This document shows positions 1 to 5,648 of a DNA stretch of 5,826 bases, in pieces. Below the pieces are notes generated by a model, which saw only the letters and a list, made by a program, of their open reading frames with translations, made no database searches and was not told the DNA's origin. The translations under genes and the position numbers were made by a program. Source of the stretch: Gammaproteobacteria bacterium (GTDB lineage Bacteria > Pseudomonadota > Gammaproteobacteria > HK1); assembly GCA_022822245.1 (NCBI GenBank), contig JAJECB010000082.1:1-5826 (forward strand). Direction: 5' to 3'. Each line of letters opens with the position of its first letter. Position 1 is the first letter of the stretch.

Positions 1-170
1 TGCGGAGCGCAGCAGGTAGTCGACACTACGTTGAAGCGGCTTGCGGGAGTACGGCCAGTCACAGCGCATGGATCGGCGTCCGCAGCAGGAAGTTGGTGAA
101 ATTTCCGGGCTGGGAGCGTTGAACGTGAGCGCAGGGCTTGCAAGCATGGGCGCGAGGCGAAGCGGCATGG
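1..170. other. Upstream region with no supported gene
   Basis: I see no convincing gene before the peptidase. A plus-strand open frame runs from base 35 to 184. Its first ATG is at 68, it would encode 38 residues, and its TGA overlaps the peptidase ATG as ATGA. It has no recognisable domain and no clear ribosome binding site. A minus-strand frame is open from about 205 to 59 but contains no ATG. Composition here (for example AAATTTCC near 108) is slightly more mixed than in the coding DNA, which fits a leader or promoter region. No clear -35/-10 pair stands out. Confidence 0.4.
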
Positions 171-175
171 GGTGG
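169..175 (+). promoter_or_regulatory. Ribosome binding site of the P1 peptidase
   Basis: GGGGTGG is the only Shine-Dalgarno-like purine run near the start of the peptidase gene. It sits 5 bases before the ATG at 181 and overlaps the alternative GTG at 172, which is why the ATG is chosen as the start. Confidence 0.5.
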
Positions 176-180
176 AATGC

Positions 181-1176
181 ATGAAGCTGGGACCCCGAAA
201 CCTGATTAGTGACGTCGAGGGGTTTCTCGTCGGGAACGCGGCGGACGCGGGGCTCAAGTCGGGAGCCACCGTGCTGACCGCGGAGGAGCCGTTCGTCGCG
301 GCGGTGCATGTCATGGGGGGCGCGCCGGGTACGCGGGAGACGGATCTCCTCGCGCCGGACCGGCTGGTCGAGCGGGTGGACGGGCTCGTCCTTTCGGGGG
401 GTTCGGCGTTCGGACTCGACGCCGCGTCGGGGGTGGCGGATGCTCTGTCGGCGGCCGGCCGGGGCTTCGCGGTGGGGGCGGTGCGGGTCCCGATCGTTCC
501 CGCCGCGATCCTCTTCGACCTCCTGAACGGCGGCGACAAGGACTGGACGGAGAACCCGTACCGGGGTCTCGGCCGGCGGGCGTTCAAGGCCGCGGGGCGG
601 GACTTCGCGCTCGGCACGGCGGGCGCGGGAGCGGGAGCGACCACCGCCAATCTCAAGGGCGGCCTCGGCTCGGCGTCCCTCGACCTCGGGAACGGCATTT
701 CCGTCGGCGCCCTCGTCGCCGCCAACCCGGTGGGCTCGGTGACGGTGCCGGAGAGCCGGCAGTTCTGGGCCGCCCCGTTCGAGATCGGCGACGAGTTCGG
801 GGGAGCGGGGCTCCCCGACCGAGCGCCCGCCGTCGAAGCGACCTTCGCCGGGAAGCACGATGCTCGCGTGTCCGGGGCGAACACCACCATCGCCGTCGTC
901 GCGACGAACGCGAAGCTGACGCAAGCTCAGGCGCAACGAATGGCGATCGCGGCCCACGACGGGATCGCGCGGGCGGTGGTCCCGTCGCACACCCCCCTCG
1001 ACGGCGACCTCGTGTTCGCCGCGGCGAACGGCGCCGGACCTCCTCCGGCGGGAGACGCGGACCTCCTCGCCATCGGCCACGCCGCGTCTCTCTGCCTTGC
1101 ACGCGCCATCGCCCGCGGAGTCTTCCACGCGACCCCGGCGCCGGGCGACCCGCTCCCCTGCTGGTTGGAGCCCTGA
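181..1176 (+). CDS. P1 family (DmpA/NylC-like) N-terminal nucleophile peptidase
   Basis: This is a 331-residue member of the P1/S58 family (L-aminopeptidase/D-esterase DmpA, beta-aminopeptidase BapA, nylon hydrolase NylC). These enzymes are made as one chain and cut themselves; the new N-terminal Ser or Thr of the small subunit is the nucleophile. Numbered from the ATG at 181, the family hallmarks are GGSAFGLDAASGV (about 73-85), RVPIVPAAILFDL (about 102-114), a Gly/Ala-rich stretch followed by LKGGLGSAS, and SGANTTIAVVATNAKLT around 231-247. By alignment with NylC the cut falls between Asn234 and Thr235, giving subunits of about 234 and 97 residues. Length is normal for the family. ATG at 181 is preferred because GGGGTGG lies 5 bases upstream; an in-frame GTG at 172 lies inside that motif and would add three residues. 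There is no signal peptide, so it is probably cytoplasmic. The substrate cannot be read from sequence; small N-terminal D-, L- or beta-amino acid amides are usual. Confidence 0.93.
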   Translation: MKLGPRNLISDVEGFLVGNAADAGLKSGATVLTAEEPFVAAVHVMGGAPGTRETDLLAPDRLVERVDGLVLSGGSAFGLDAASGVADALSAAGRGFAVGAVRVPIVPAAILFDLLNGGDKDWTENPYRGLGRRAFKAAGRDFALGTAGAGAGATTANLKGGLGSASLDLGNGISVGALVAANPVGSVTVPESRQFWAAPFEIGDEFGGAGLPDRAPAVEATFAGKHDARVSGANTTIAVVATNAKLTQAQAQRMAIAAHDGIARAVVPSHTPLDGDLVFAAANGAGPPPAGDADLLAIGHAASLCLARAIARGVFHATPAPGDPLPCWLEP

Positions 1177-1228
1177 TCCCCGCAGTACGCACGCGGCCGG
1201 GGCGAGGGGCCTTGGTTCCGGCACTGTT

Positions 1229-1251
1229 GACGCCCCGCATGCGGGCGGGTC
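1229..1251. terminator. Possible bidirectional stem-loop between convergent genes
   Basis: The 82-base gap between the peptidase stop and the stop of the opposing 2Fe-2S gene contains the perfect palindrome CCCGCATGCGGG (1234-1245). It can alternatively fold as a CGCCC/GGGCG stem (1231-1235 with 1243-1247) around a 7-base loop. The site between two converging genes is where a shared terminator would be expected. No T-run follows on either strand, so it is not a classic intrinsic terminator. The call rests on position and symmetry only. Confidence 0.3.
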
Positions 1252-1258
1252 TACGCGA

Positions 1259-1684
1259 TCAGCCTCTCTCCCACTCTTTCCGCAGGGCCTGGTAGTCGGG
1301 GAGGTCGGCACGCTCCTTCCACATTCCCGCCGCCTCACGAAGGATGGGGCGGGTGGCGGTGCGTTCCTTCGGGGGGACGAGGTCGGTCACGAGGTCGCGG
1401 AGGAGGGGCTTGTTGGGGAGCGGGGCGACAGTGACGCCGGTCCGGGGGAGGCGCGCGGTGCAGGCGTAGGCGGTCTTGCCGTCGACGGATACCACGCATT
1501 CCTTGCAGGCGTTGGCGTTGGTGCACGAGTAGCGGACCGCGAGCGAGGCGTCGACGCGGGTCCGGATCCAGAGGACCGCGTCGAGCACCGACATGCCCTC
1601 GCGCCACGGTACGGTGTAGGTCACGGTGCGGGGCGCTTCGCCGGCCGCACCGCGCTGGATGGTGATGGGGGCGGTGTCGTTCAT
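1259..1684 (-). CDS. 2Fe-2S protein, SdhB/FrdB N-terminal domain only
   Basis: This 141-residue protein resembles the N-terminal ferredoxin-type domain of succinate dehydrogenase/fumarate reductase iron-sulfur subunits. It probably passes electrons to or from the flavoprotein encoded immediately upstream. The beta-grasp start (ITIQRG, then VTYTVPWREGMSVLDAVLWI) leads to four cysteines, Cys54, Cys60, Cys63 and Cys75, spaced C-x5-C-x2-C-x11-C within YSCTNANACKECVVSVDGK and TAYACTARL. PLPNKPLLRDLVTDL (about 88-102) matches the segment that closes this domain in SdhB. Two features are odd. SdhB normally has C-x4-C at the first pair, so there is one extra residue here. The second half of SdhB (about 100 residues carrying the [4Fe-4S] and [3Fe-4S] ligands) is absent and no other cysteine remains. 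The gene starts 19 bases after the flavoprotein stop, without a strong ribosome binding site, so it is probably cotranslated with it. Physiological function is unknown. Confidence 0.85.
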   Translation of the reverse strand: MNDTAPITIQRGAAGEAPRTVTYTVPWREGMSVLDAVLWIRTRVDASLAVRYSCTNANACKECVVSVDGKTAYACTARLPRTGVTVAPLPNKPLLRDLVTDLVPPKERTATRPILREAAGMWKERADLPDYQALRKEWERG

Positions 1685-1703
1685 GAGGCCGATTCTGCCC
1701 GAG

Positions 1704-3419
1704 TCACGCCGCCCGGTGCATCCAATCGCAGGCGAGCCGGCCGTCGGAGTCGAGCCGGACGACCTGGTTCCGGGCCTGCTCCGGATCCATCTCCGGGTGG
1801 TCCTCGCGCTGGTGCGCGCCGCGGCTCTCGGTGCGGCGGAGGGCGGCGAGCGCGACCGACTCCGCGGTCATGAGCCCGCCGCGGAGGTCGAACCAGTCCT
1901 GGCGGGCGAGGTTGTAGGGCCCCTCGCCGGGTACGGGGATCTCCTCGAGTTGCCGCGCGAGGCCGCGGATGCGTTCGAGGGCAGTGGAGAGCCCCGCACC
2001 GGTGCGGAGCACCCCCACGTTCTCCCACATGAGGTCCGCGAGCTCCGCGCGGAGCTCGCCGAGGGCGGCGCCCGTGTTGTGCCCGGTCGCGGCGCCCGGC
2101 CGCCGCCCGACACCGTGGCCGCCGTTCGCGGCGAGGAGTTCGAGGTGGGGGCGGGCGGCTTCGCGCGACCAGGCGCCGCCGGCTTTTTCGTCCGCGAATC
2201 GCGCCGCGTGCCGGCCGGCCGTCTCGCCGAAGACGAGGGCTTCGGGGATCGCGTTGCCGGAGAGCCGGTTGGCCCCGCTCGCGCCGCCCACCGCCTCGCC
2301 CGCCGCGTAGAGCCCGGGGACGCGGGTTGCCATCTCCTCGTCCACCCGCACCCCGCCCATGTGGTAGTGGGCGATGGGCGAGACCTCGACCGGAAGCCGG
2401 GTGAGGTCGATGCCGTTCGCGGCGAGGCGGTCGATGACCGGCCCGAACGCCTCGCGGAGCTCGCGTTCGCCGAGGTGCTCGAAGCTCAGGAACACGCCGC
2501 CGCCCGGCGTCGCCCGGCCCACTTCCGCCTCCTTCGTGATCCCGTACGAGATGATGTCGCGCGTCGTGACGTAGCGTCCCTCGTCCTCGCCCCCGTAGCG
2601 GTGGACGAACTCCTCCCCGGCCGCGTTGAGGAGGCGGCCGCCGAGCTTGTACCGGAACGGGTCCCACATGATGGGGTCCATCCCGACGAGGCGGGGGGCG
2701 AGGTGCCCGATGGGAAAGAACTGGGGGAACTCCATGTCCACGAGCTCCGCCCCGGCGCGGAGCGCGAGCGCGTAGCCCTCGCCGGTCATGTTGGCTGATG
2801 CGCTGTTCCGCCGGTAGAGGCGGGTGAGGCCGCCCGTCGCGAGCACGACCGCGCGGGCCGCGATAGCGATGGCGGCGCCGTCCTCCAGGCTGAACCCGAC
2901 TGCGCCCGCGATGACCCCGTCGTTCGTCACCAGGTCCGTCACCACGAGCCCGCTCGCCTTGGTGATGCCGGGGGTGCGGGCACTCTGACGGCGGAGGCAC
3001 TGCGCGACGGCGGGGCCGGTGTTGAGGAAGTCGACGTAGACGCAGCGCGGCACCTCGTGCCCGGGGGCGCCGACCTGGCACATCCGGCCCTCCGCGTCGC
3101 GCGCCCACCCGACCCTCCATTCGTCCATCTCCCGGATGCACTCGACCGCCCCCTCGCAAAGGAGGGCGGCGAGGCGCTCGTCGACGAGGCCGCGGCCGGC
3201 CTCGAGGGTGTCGGCGAGGTGCCGCGTCCAGTCGTCCGGCCCCTGCTCGGCGACGGCCGCCGCGACCGTCATCTGGGCCATGATCGTGGCCCCGCCCCGC
3301 CCCACCATGCTCTTGTCGGCGAGGAGCACGCGGGCGCCCGCCCGGGCGGCGGCGATGGCGGCGTACATGCCGGCCCCGCCCGCCCCGACCACGAGCACGT
3401 CCGTCTCGATCCTGATCAT
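1704..3419 (-). CDS. FAD-binding flavoprotein subunit, SDH/FRD/NadB superfamily
   Basis: This 571-residue protein belongs to the SdhA/FrdA/NadB/AprA superfamily. The Rossmann FAD motif VVGAGGAGMYAA (10-21, GxGxxG at 12-17) ends at Asp35. Later come ATGG (194-197), the MTGEGYALALRAGAELVDME segment (211-230), HYHMGG (351-356), YAAGEAVGG (371-379), GANRLSGN (382-389), MWENVGVLRTGAGL (464-477) and ESRGAH (531-536). Of the E. coli FrdA active-site residues, counterparts of Arg287 (here also 287, in TTRD), His355 (His351) and Arg390 (Arg385) are present. The His232 position is Phe235, the Thr-Glu of the TEGxRGEGG loop is missing, and the covalent FAD histidine is replaced by Ala44. FAD is therefore probably non-covalent and the substrate may not be succinate or fumarate. 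The start is well supported: the FAD motif begins 10 residues in, GGAG lies 3 bases upstream, and AAGGA 11 bases upstream. The ATG overlaps the RloB-like stop by one base. The next gene supplies a 2Fe-2S partner; no membrane anchor subunit is visible. Confidence 0.88.
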   Translation of the reverse strand: MIRIETDVLVVGAGGAGMYAAIAAARAGARVLLADKSMVGRGGATIMAQMTVAAAVAEQGPDDWTRHLADTLEAGRGLVDERLAALLCEGAVECIREMDEWRVGWARDAEGRMCQVGAPGHEVPRCVYVDFLNTGPAVAQCLRRQSARTPGITKASGLVVTDLVTNDGVIAGAVGFSLEDGAAIAIAARAVVLATGGLTRLYRRNSASANMTGEGYALALRAGAELVDMEFPQFFPIGHLAPRLVGMDPIMWDPFRYKLGGRLLNAAGEEFVHRYGGEDEGRYVTTRDIISYGITKEAEVGRATPGGGVFLSFEHLGERELREAFGPVIDRLAANGIDLTRLPVEVSPIAHYHMGGVRVDEEMATRVPGLYAAGEAVGGASGANRLSGNAIPEALVFGETAGRHAARFADEKAGGAWSREAARPHLELLAANGGHGVGRRPGAATGHNTGAALGELRAELADLMWENVGVLRTGAGLSTALERIRGLARQLEEIPVPGEGPYNLARQDWFDLRGGLMTAESVALAALRRTESRGAHQREDHPEMDPEQARNQVVRLDSDGRLACDWMHRAA

Positions 3420-4066
3420 CAGCTCCGGTTTCCTTCCCGTTCGGCCTTGAGCTTCCTCAGGTAGTCAACCAGATCGTGGACCTCGGTCGATGGGTTGAAC
3501 TCCCCGGTGGCCTTGGCGTCGGCGAGCGCCCGGGTGGCATTGTCCATGGCCGATTCCAGACGGTCTTCGAGCGCGCGGAAGATCCCGGACGCCCCTTTCT
3601 CGTACCCGGGCAGCCAGCCATGCAGTTCGTCCACGCAGCGTTGGGCCGCGCTCCTTCCTCCGAATCTCGAGTACGGCTGGCGCGAGAAGCCGAAGTGAAG
3701 CCGAAGCCAGAACTCGAAGCAGGGCCAGGACCTGACGACACGAATGCCGCCCGCGCGGGCCTCGTCGCAGGCTTGGGCGAAAGTCATGTGCTCGTCGCGG
3801 TCGAACACGCAATACACCCGGTCGTACTTCTCTCCCCGACGGGCCTCGTCACGGCGCAGTTTCTTCGCCACTCGGACCACCGTTCGAGGGTCCGCACCCT
3901 CGCCCGTGATGACGACGTTTGCCGTGCTCAGCCGGAAATGGGCTGCGAGGTCCTCGAAGTACAGAGGCTCCGTGCGCTTGCCTTCGCACACGATCAGCAC
4001 CCGATCGTATGGTTCGCGTCTCGGCCTGCTCCTTCCAAGCTGCTTCCGCAGCCGGTGCTTGGGCAT
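3419..4066 (-). CDS. rloB: RloB/AbiLii-family Toprim-like protein, probable defence effector
   Basis: This 215-residue protein matches the RloB family (AbiLii in the lactococcal AbiL phage-resistance system), the usual partner of an RloA-type ATPase. After a very basic N-terminus (MPKHRLRKQLGRSRPRR) comes VLIVCEGKRTEPLYF (23-37), with Glu28 in the position expected for a Toprim metal ligand. It is followed by VYCVFDRDEH (84-93), with Asp89 and Asp91 forming the D-x-D, then WPCFEFWLRLHF (114-125) and WLPGYEKG (151-158), all family hallmarks. Toprim-like effectors of this sort are thought to be nucleases or RNA/DNA-acting toxins released when the ATPase senses infection. That activity is inferred here, not seen. 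The length is normal for the family and no key residue is missing. The gene begins 3 bases after the ATPase stop (TGACCAATG) and its own stop overlaps the flavoprotein start, implying translational coupling on both sides. The symbol reflects family membership only. Confidence 0.88.
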   Translation of the reverse strand: MPKHRLRKQLGRSRPRREPYDRVLIVCEGKRTEPLYFEDLAAHFRLSTANVVITGEGADPRTVVRVAKKLRRDEARRGEKYDRVYCVFDRDEHMTFAQACDEARAGGIRVVRSWPCFEFWLRLHFGFSRQPYSRFGGRSAAQRCVDELHGWLPGYEKGASGIFRALEDRLESAMDNATRALADAKATGEFNPSTEVHDLVDYLRKLKAEREGNRS

Positions 4067-4069
4067 TGG

Positions 4070-5347
4070 TCACGCCCGGGACCGGGCGGTGGCGGGGCGA
4101 ATGTAGGGCAACGCACCGTACCGGCCGGAGAGATAGGAACGCTCCAGGTTCTCAATTCCGCGGCGAGGGCGGAAGTCCGTCAGCGGGAAGACCCGCGTCT
4201 CATGGCGGGAGTTTCGCTCACAGAACCAAACCTGATCGCGCCGGAAGACGTCCTGGCTCAGGATGGAAGTGTCGTGGGTGGTGAACACGAGTTGCGCACC
4301 CTTCGAATTCGCCTCGGGGTCGTGAAATCGATCCACGAGGAACCGCACCAGTGCCGGATGCAGGTTGTCGTGCAGCTCGTCGAACACGATGACGTGCCCG
4401 TTGGCGAGGGTGTCCAGCCACGGAGCGGCGAGCGCGAACATCTTCTGGGTTCCATCCGACTCGTCATCCAGATCCAGCTCGACGGACCGGCCGGCACTCG
4501 TGTCGTGGCTCACCCACACCTCCGGAACCCTGGCTCCGGACAGATTCTCCTGTACCTGTTGCTTCAGCTCCGAAGGCAGGTCTTCCGGGAGCATTTCGGG
4601 TGAAAACTCCTTGAGGATGACTCGCACGTCGGCAATCGCCAAATCGGCCGAACGAAGGAATCGCACGACCTCGGCCCTTCGGTCCCCGTTGCACCACTCA
4701 ACGGAGAAAAAACTGGCCCATCCGCCAACTCCGGCAATGTGAAGGTTGTCGTGGAACCAATCGAAGATGGGCTTCAACTGCTCGCTGTTCAGGGTAACGG
4801 CGGTGGAAAGGAGCAACGCGTTCGGGCGCGTTGCCCGTCGCCAGACTTCCTTGTCTCCCGCGAGCTTGTCGCCGAACTTGCAACTGACCGCCCCGGTCTT
4901 TGCATCGGTGTTGCGCTCGAACCAGAATTGAATTCGTCCTCGCGGCCACGTGTAGAGCCACTCCTTCGTCACGAGGTCGCGGCGCACGGAGAATCCGTAC
5001 TGAAACCTCATGCGGTTTGCGATCGCGATTACCTCGAACGTTGTCGGCTGCTCTTCGCTTTCCGGATCGAACTGGAACGGCGCAACCGGCAGATCCTGGA
5101 GCTCGCGGTCGGACCGGGTCACGATGTGCTGCATCGCTTGAAGAGCCCGCACGAGGTTGGTCTTGCCGGCCGCGTTCGCGCCGTAGATCGCGGCGGAACG
5201 CACGAGCGGGACGGAACGCACGCCCTCGTTCAGCTCCGGCGTCACGAGGTGGGTCTCCCGGTGTTCCTTGCCGGGACCGGCTACCAGGCTGAGTCGGGCC
5301 TCGTCCTTGATCGATCGGAAGTTCTCGACCGAAAACTCGACAAGCAT
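4070..5347 (-). CDS. rloA: RloA/AbiLi-like AAA15-type ATPase
   Basis: This 425-residue ABC-class ATPase (AAA15/AAA21, OLD-like) opens with the diagnostic MLVEFSVENFRSIKDEARLS. Walker A is GANAAGKTN (56-64, Lys62). A signature-like ESDGTQKMF (296-304) precedes Walker B HVIVFDELHDNLHP (318-331, Asp323-Glu324), and VFTTHDTSIL (354-363) supplies the switch histidine His358. The 250 residues between Walker A and the signature form the lineage-specific insert, probably used for oligomerisation or trigger sensing. All catalytic residues are present, so the protein looks intact. In RloAB, AbiL and the analogous PARIS system the ATPase holds a Toprim-like partner in check and releases it on detecting a phage trigger; that role is inferred here from the RloB-like gene 3 bases downstream. 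The ATG at 5347 gives the family-typical N-terminus but has no Shine-Dalgarno sequence (GGACAAAATAG precedes it). Sampled lines count at 53-60% G+C against about 70% in neighbouring metabolic genes, suggesting transfer. Confidence 0.88.
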   Translation of the reverse strand: MLVEFSVENFRSIKDEARLSLVAGPGKEHRETHLVTPELNEGVRSVPLVRSAAIYGANAAGKTNLVRALQAMQHIVTRSDRELQDLPVAPFQFDPESEEQPTTFEVIAIANRMRFQYGFSVRRDLVTKEWLYTWPRGRIQFWFERNTDAKTGAVSCKFGDKLAGDKEVWRRATRPNALLLSTAVTLNSEQLKPIFDWFHDNLHIAGVGGWASFFSVEWCNGDRRAEVVRFLRSADLAIADVRVILKEFSPEMLPEDLPSELKQQVQENLSGARVPEVWVSHDTSAGRSVELDLDDESDGTQKMFALAAPWLDTLANGHVIVFDELHDNLHPALVRFLVDRFHDPEANSKGAQLVFTTHDTSILSQDVFRRDQVWFCERNSRHETRVFPLTDFRPRRGIENLERSYLSGRYGALPYIRPATARSRA

Positions 5348-5410
5348 CTATTTTGTCCGATGATTTTGTCAGATTCTGCGAATATTAGCAGATAAGTCGG
5401 ATGATAGATC
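5348..5410 (-). promoter_or_regulatory. AT-rich probable promoter of the rloAB cluster
   Basis: Bases 5341-5400 count at 38% G+C, the lowest composition in the window, directly in front of the ATPase gene. On the minus strand TGCTAATATT provides a TAATAT hexamer that resembles a -10 box, ending 34 bases before the ATG. The hexamer 17 bases further upstream (GATCTA) is a poor -35, so the precise promoter is unproven. No ribosome binding site lies between the -10 candidate and the ATG, so translation would depend on an A-rich leader. No regulator gene adjoins. Confidence 0.45.
5350..5370 (-). repeat. Tandem GACAAAAT repeat before the ATPase start
   Basis: On the minus strand the octamer GACAAAAT occurs twice, at 5370-5363 and 5357-5350, with a 13-base period just before the ATG. 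A looser pair, TCCGATGAT (5356-5364, plus strand) and TCGGATGAT (5397-5405), is spaced 41 bases apart with one mismatch. Closely spaced repeats between promoter and start codon could be an operator, or simply AT-rich coincidence. Confidence 0.4.
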
Positions 5411-5648
5411 CGCTTTACGAGATCTTCCGGTGGTGCCTGCGCGGGCGGTGCGGCAATGGGTTCGCTGACATCGTCCAACCACGGTTCGTCCGTGCCCCCG
5501 AAGCTGTGAGAGGGGTGTACACGGCCGACGCGCGTCCGCCACACCTTGAAGCGCCGGGCCGTCGCCCCCGGGGTGGAACTCCGCTCGCGACAGCCCTCGC
5601 TTCTTGCGGGCCGGATCCTCGGTGCCATGGAAAGGGACGGCGGAGCGG
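5411..5648. other. Intergenic stretch with no supported gene
   Basis: About 240 GC-rich bases separate the AT-rich promoter from the stop of the partial gene at 5649. No RNA gene, T-run terminator or inverted-repeat end is evident; CCCCGGGG at 5566-5573 is the only notable palindrome. A minus-strand frame is open from ATG 5628, runs through this region and into the ATPase gene, and ends at 5281. Its middle (KVWRTRVGRVHPSHSFGG) is not obviously low-complexity, but it has no recognised domain and overlaps both the promoter and the ATPase start. It may be a decayed gene fragment or chance. Confidence 0.4.

Noticed and set aside
35..184. Short plus-strand frame ending in an ATGA overlap with the peptidase start
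   Set aside because: The overlap is suggestive, but the 38 residues from ATG 68 match nothing I know, there is no clear ribosome binding site, and the frame is short enough to be chance.
59..205. Minus-strand frame ending NFTNFLLRTPIHAL before a TGA at 61-59
   Set aside because: It has no ATG and is bounded by a stop at about 206-208. It could be a transposon or gene remnant, but nothing in the sequence proves this.
653..1240. Minus-strand open frame (195 codons) opposite the P1 peptidase
   Set aside because: It is extremely Arg-rich and low in complexity, with no motif, and lies antisense to a clear enzyme gene.
1626..2798. Long plus-strand open frame (390 codons) opposite the flavoprotein and 2Fe-2S genes
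   Set aside because: Its translation is Val/Ala/Glu/Arg-rich with no domain. It is a mirror of high-GC coding DNA; both minus-strand genes it covers have unmistakable motifs.
1681..3159. Long minus-strand open frame (492 codons) in another frame of the flavoprotein gene
   Set aside because: The translation is mostly Arg, Gly, Pro and Ala, typical of an out-of-frame read of high-GC coding sequence.
1704..3419. Naming the flavoprotein sdhA, frdA or nadB
   Set aside because: The FAD-linking histidine, one substrate histidine and the TEGxRGEGG loop are missing, and there is no membrane anchor gene in view, so a specific symbol would overstate the evidence.
3476..4603. Plus-strand open frame (375 codons) opposite the RloB-like and ATPase genes
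   Set aside because: It spans two recognised genes on the other strand and shows no family motif.
5281..5628. Minus-strand open frame of 115 codons before the ATPase gene
   Set aside because: It overlaps the ATPase start by 67 bases and crosses the AT-rich promoter; its tail is an out-of-frame read of the ATPase. At most it is a remnant, so it is reported as a weak finding and not a gene.
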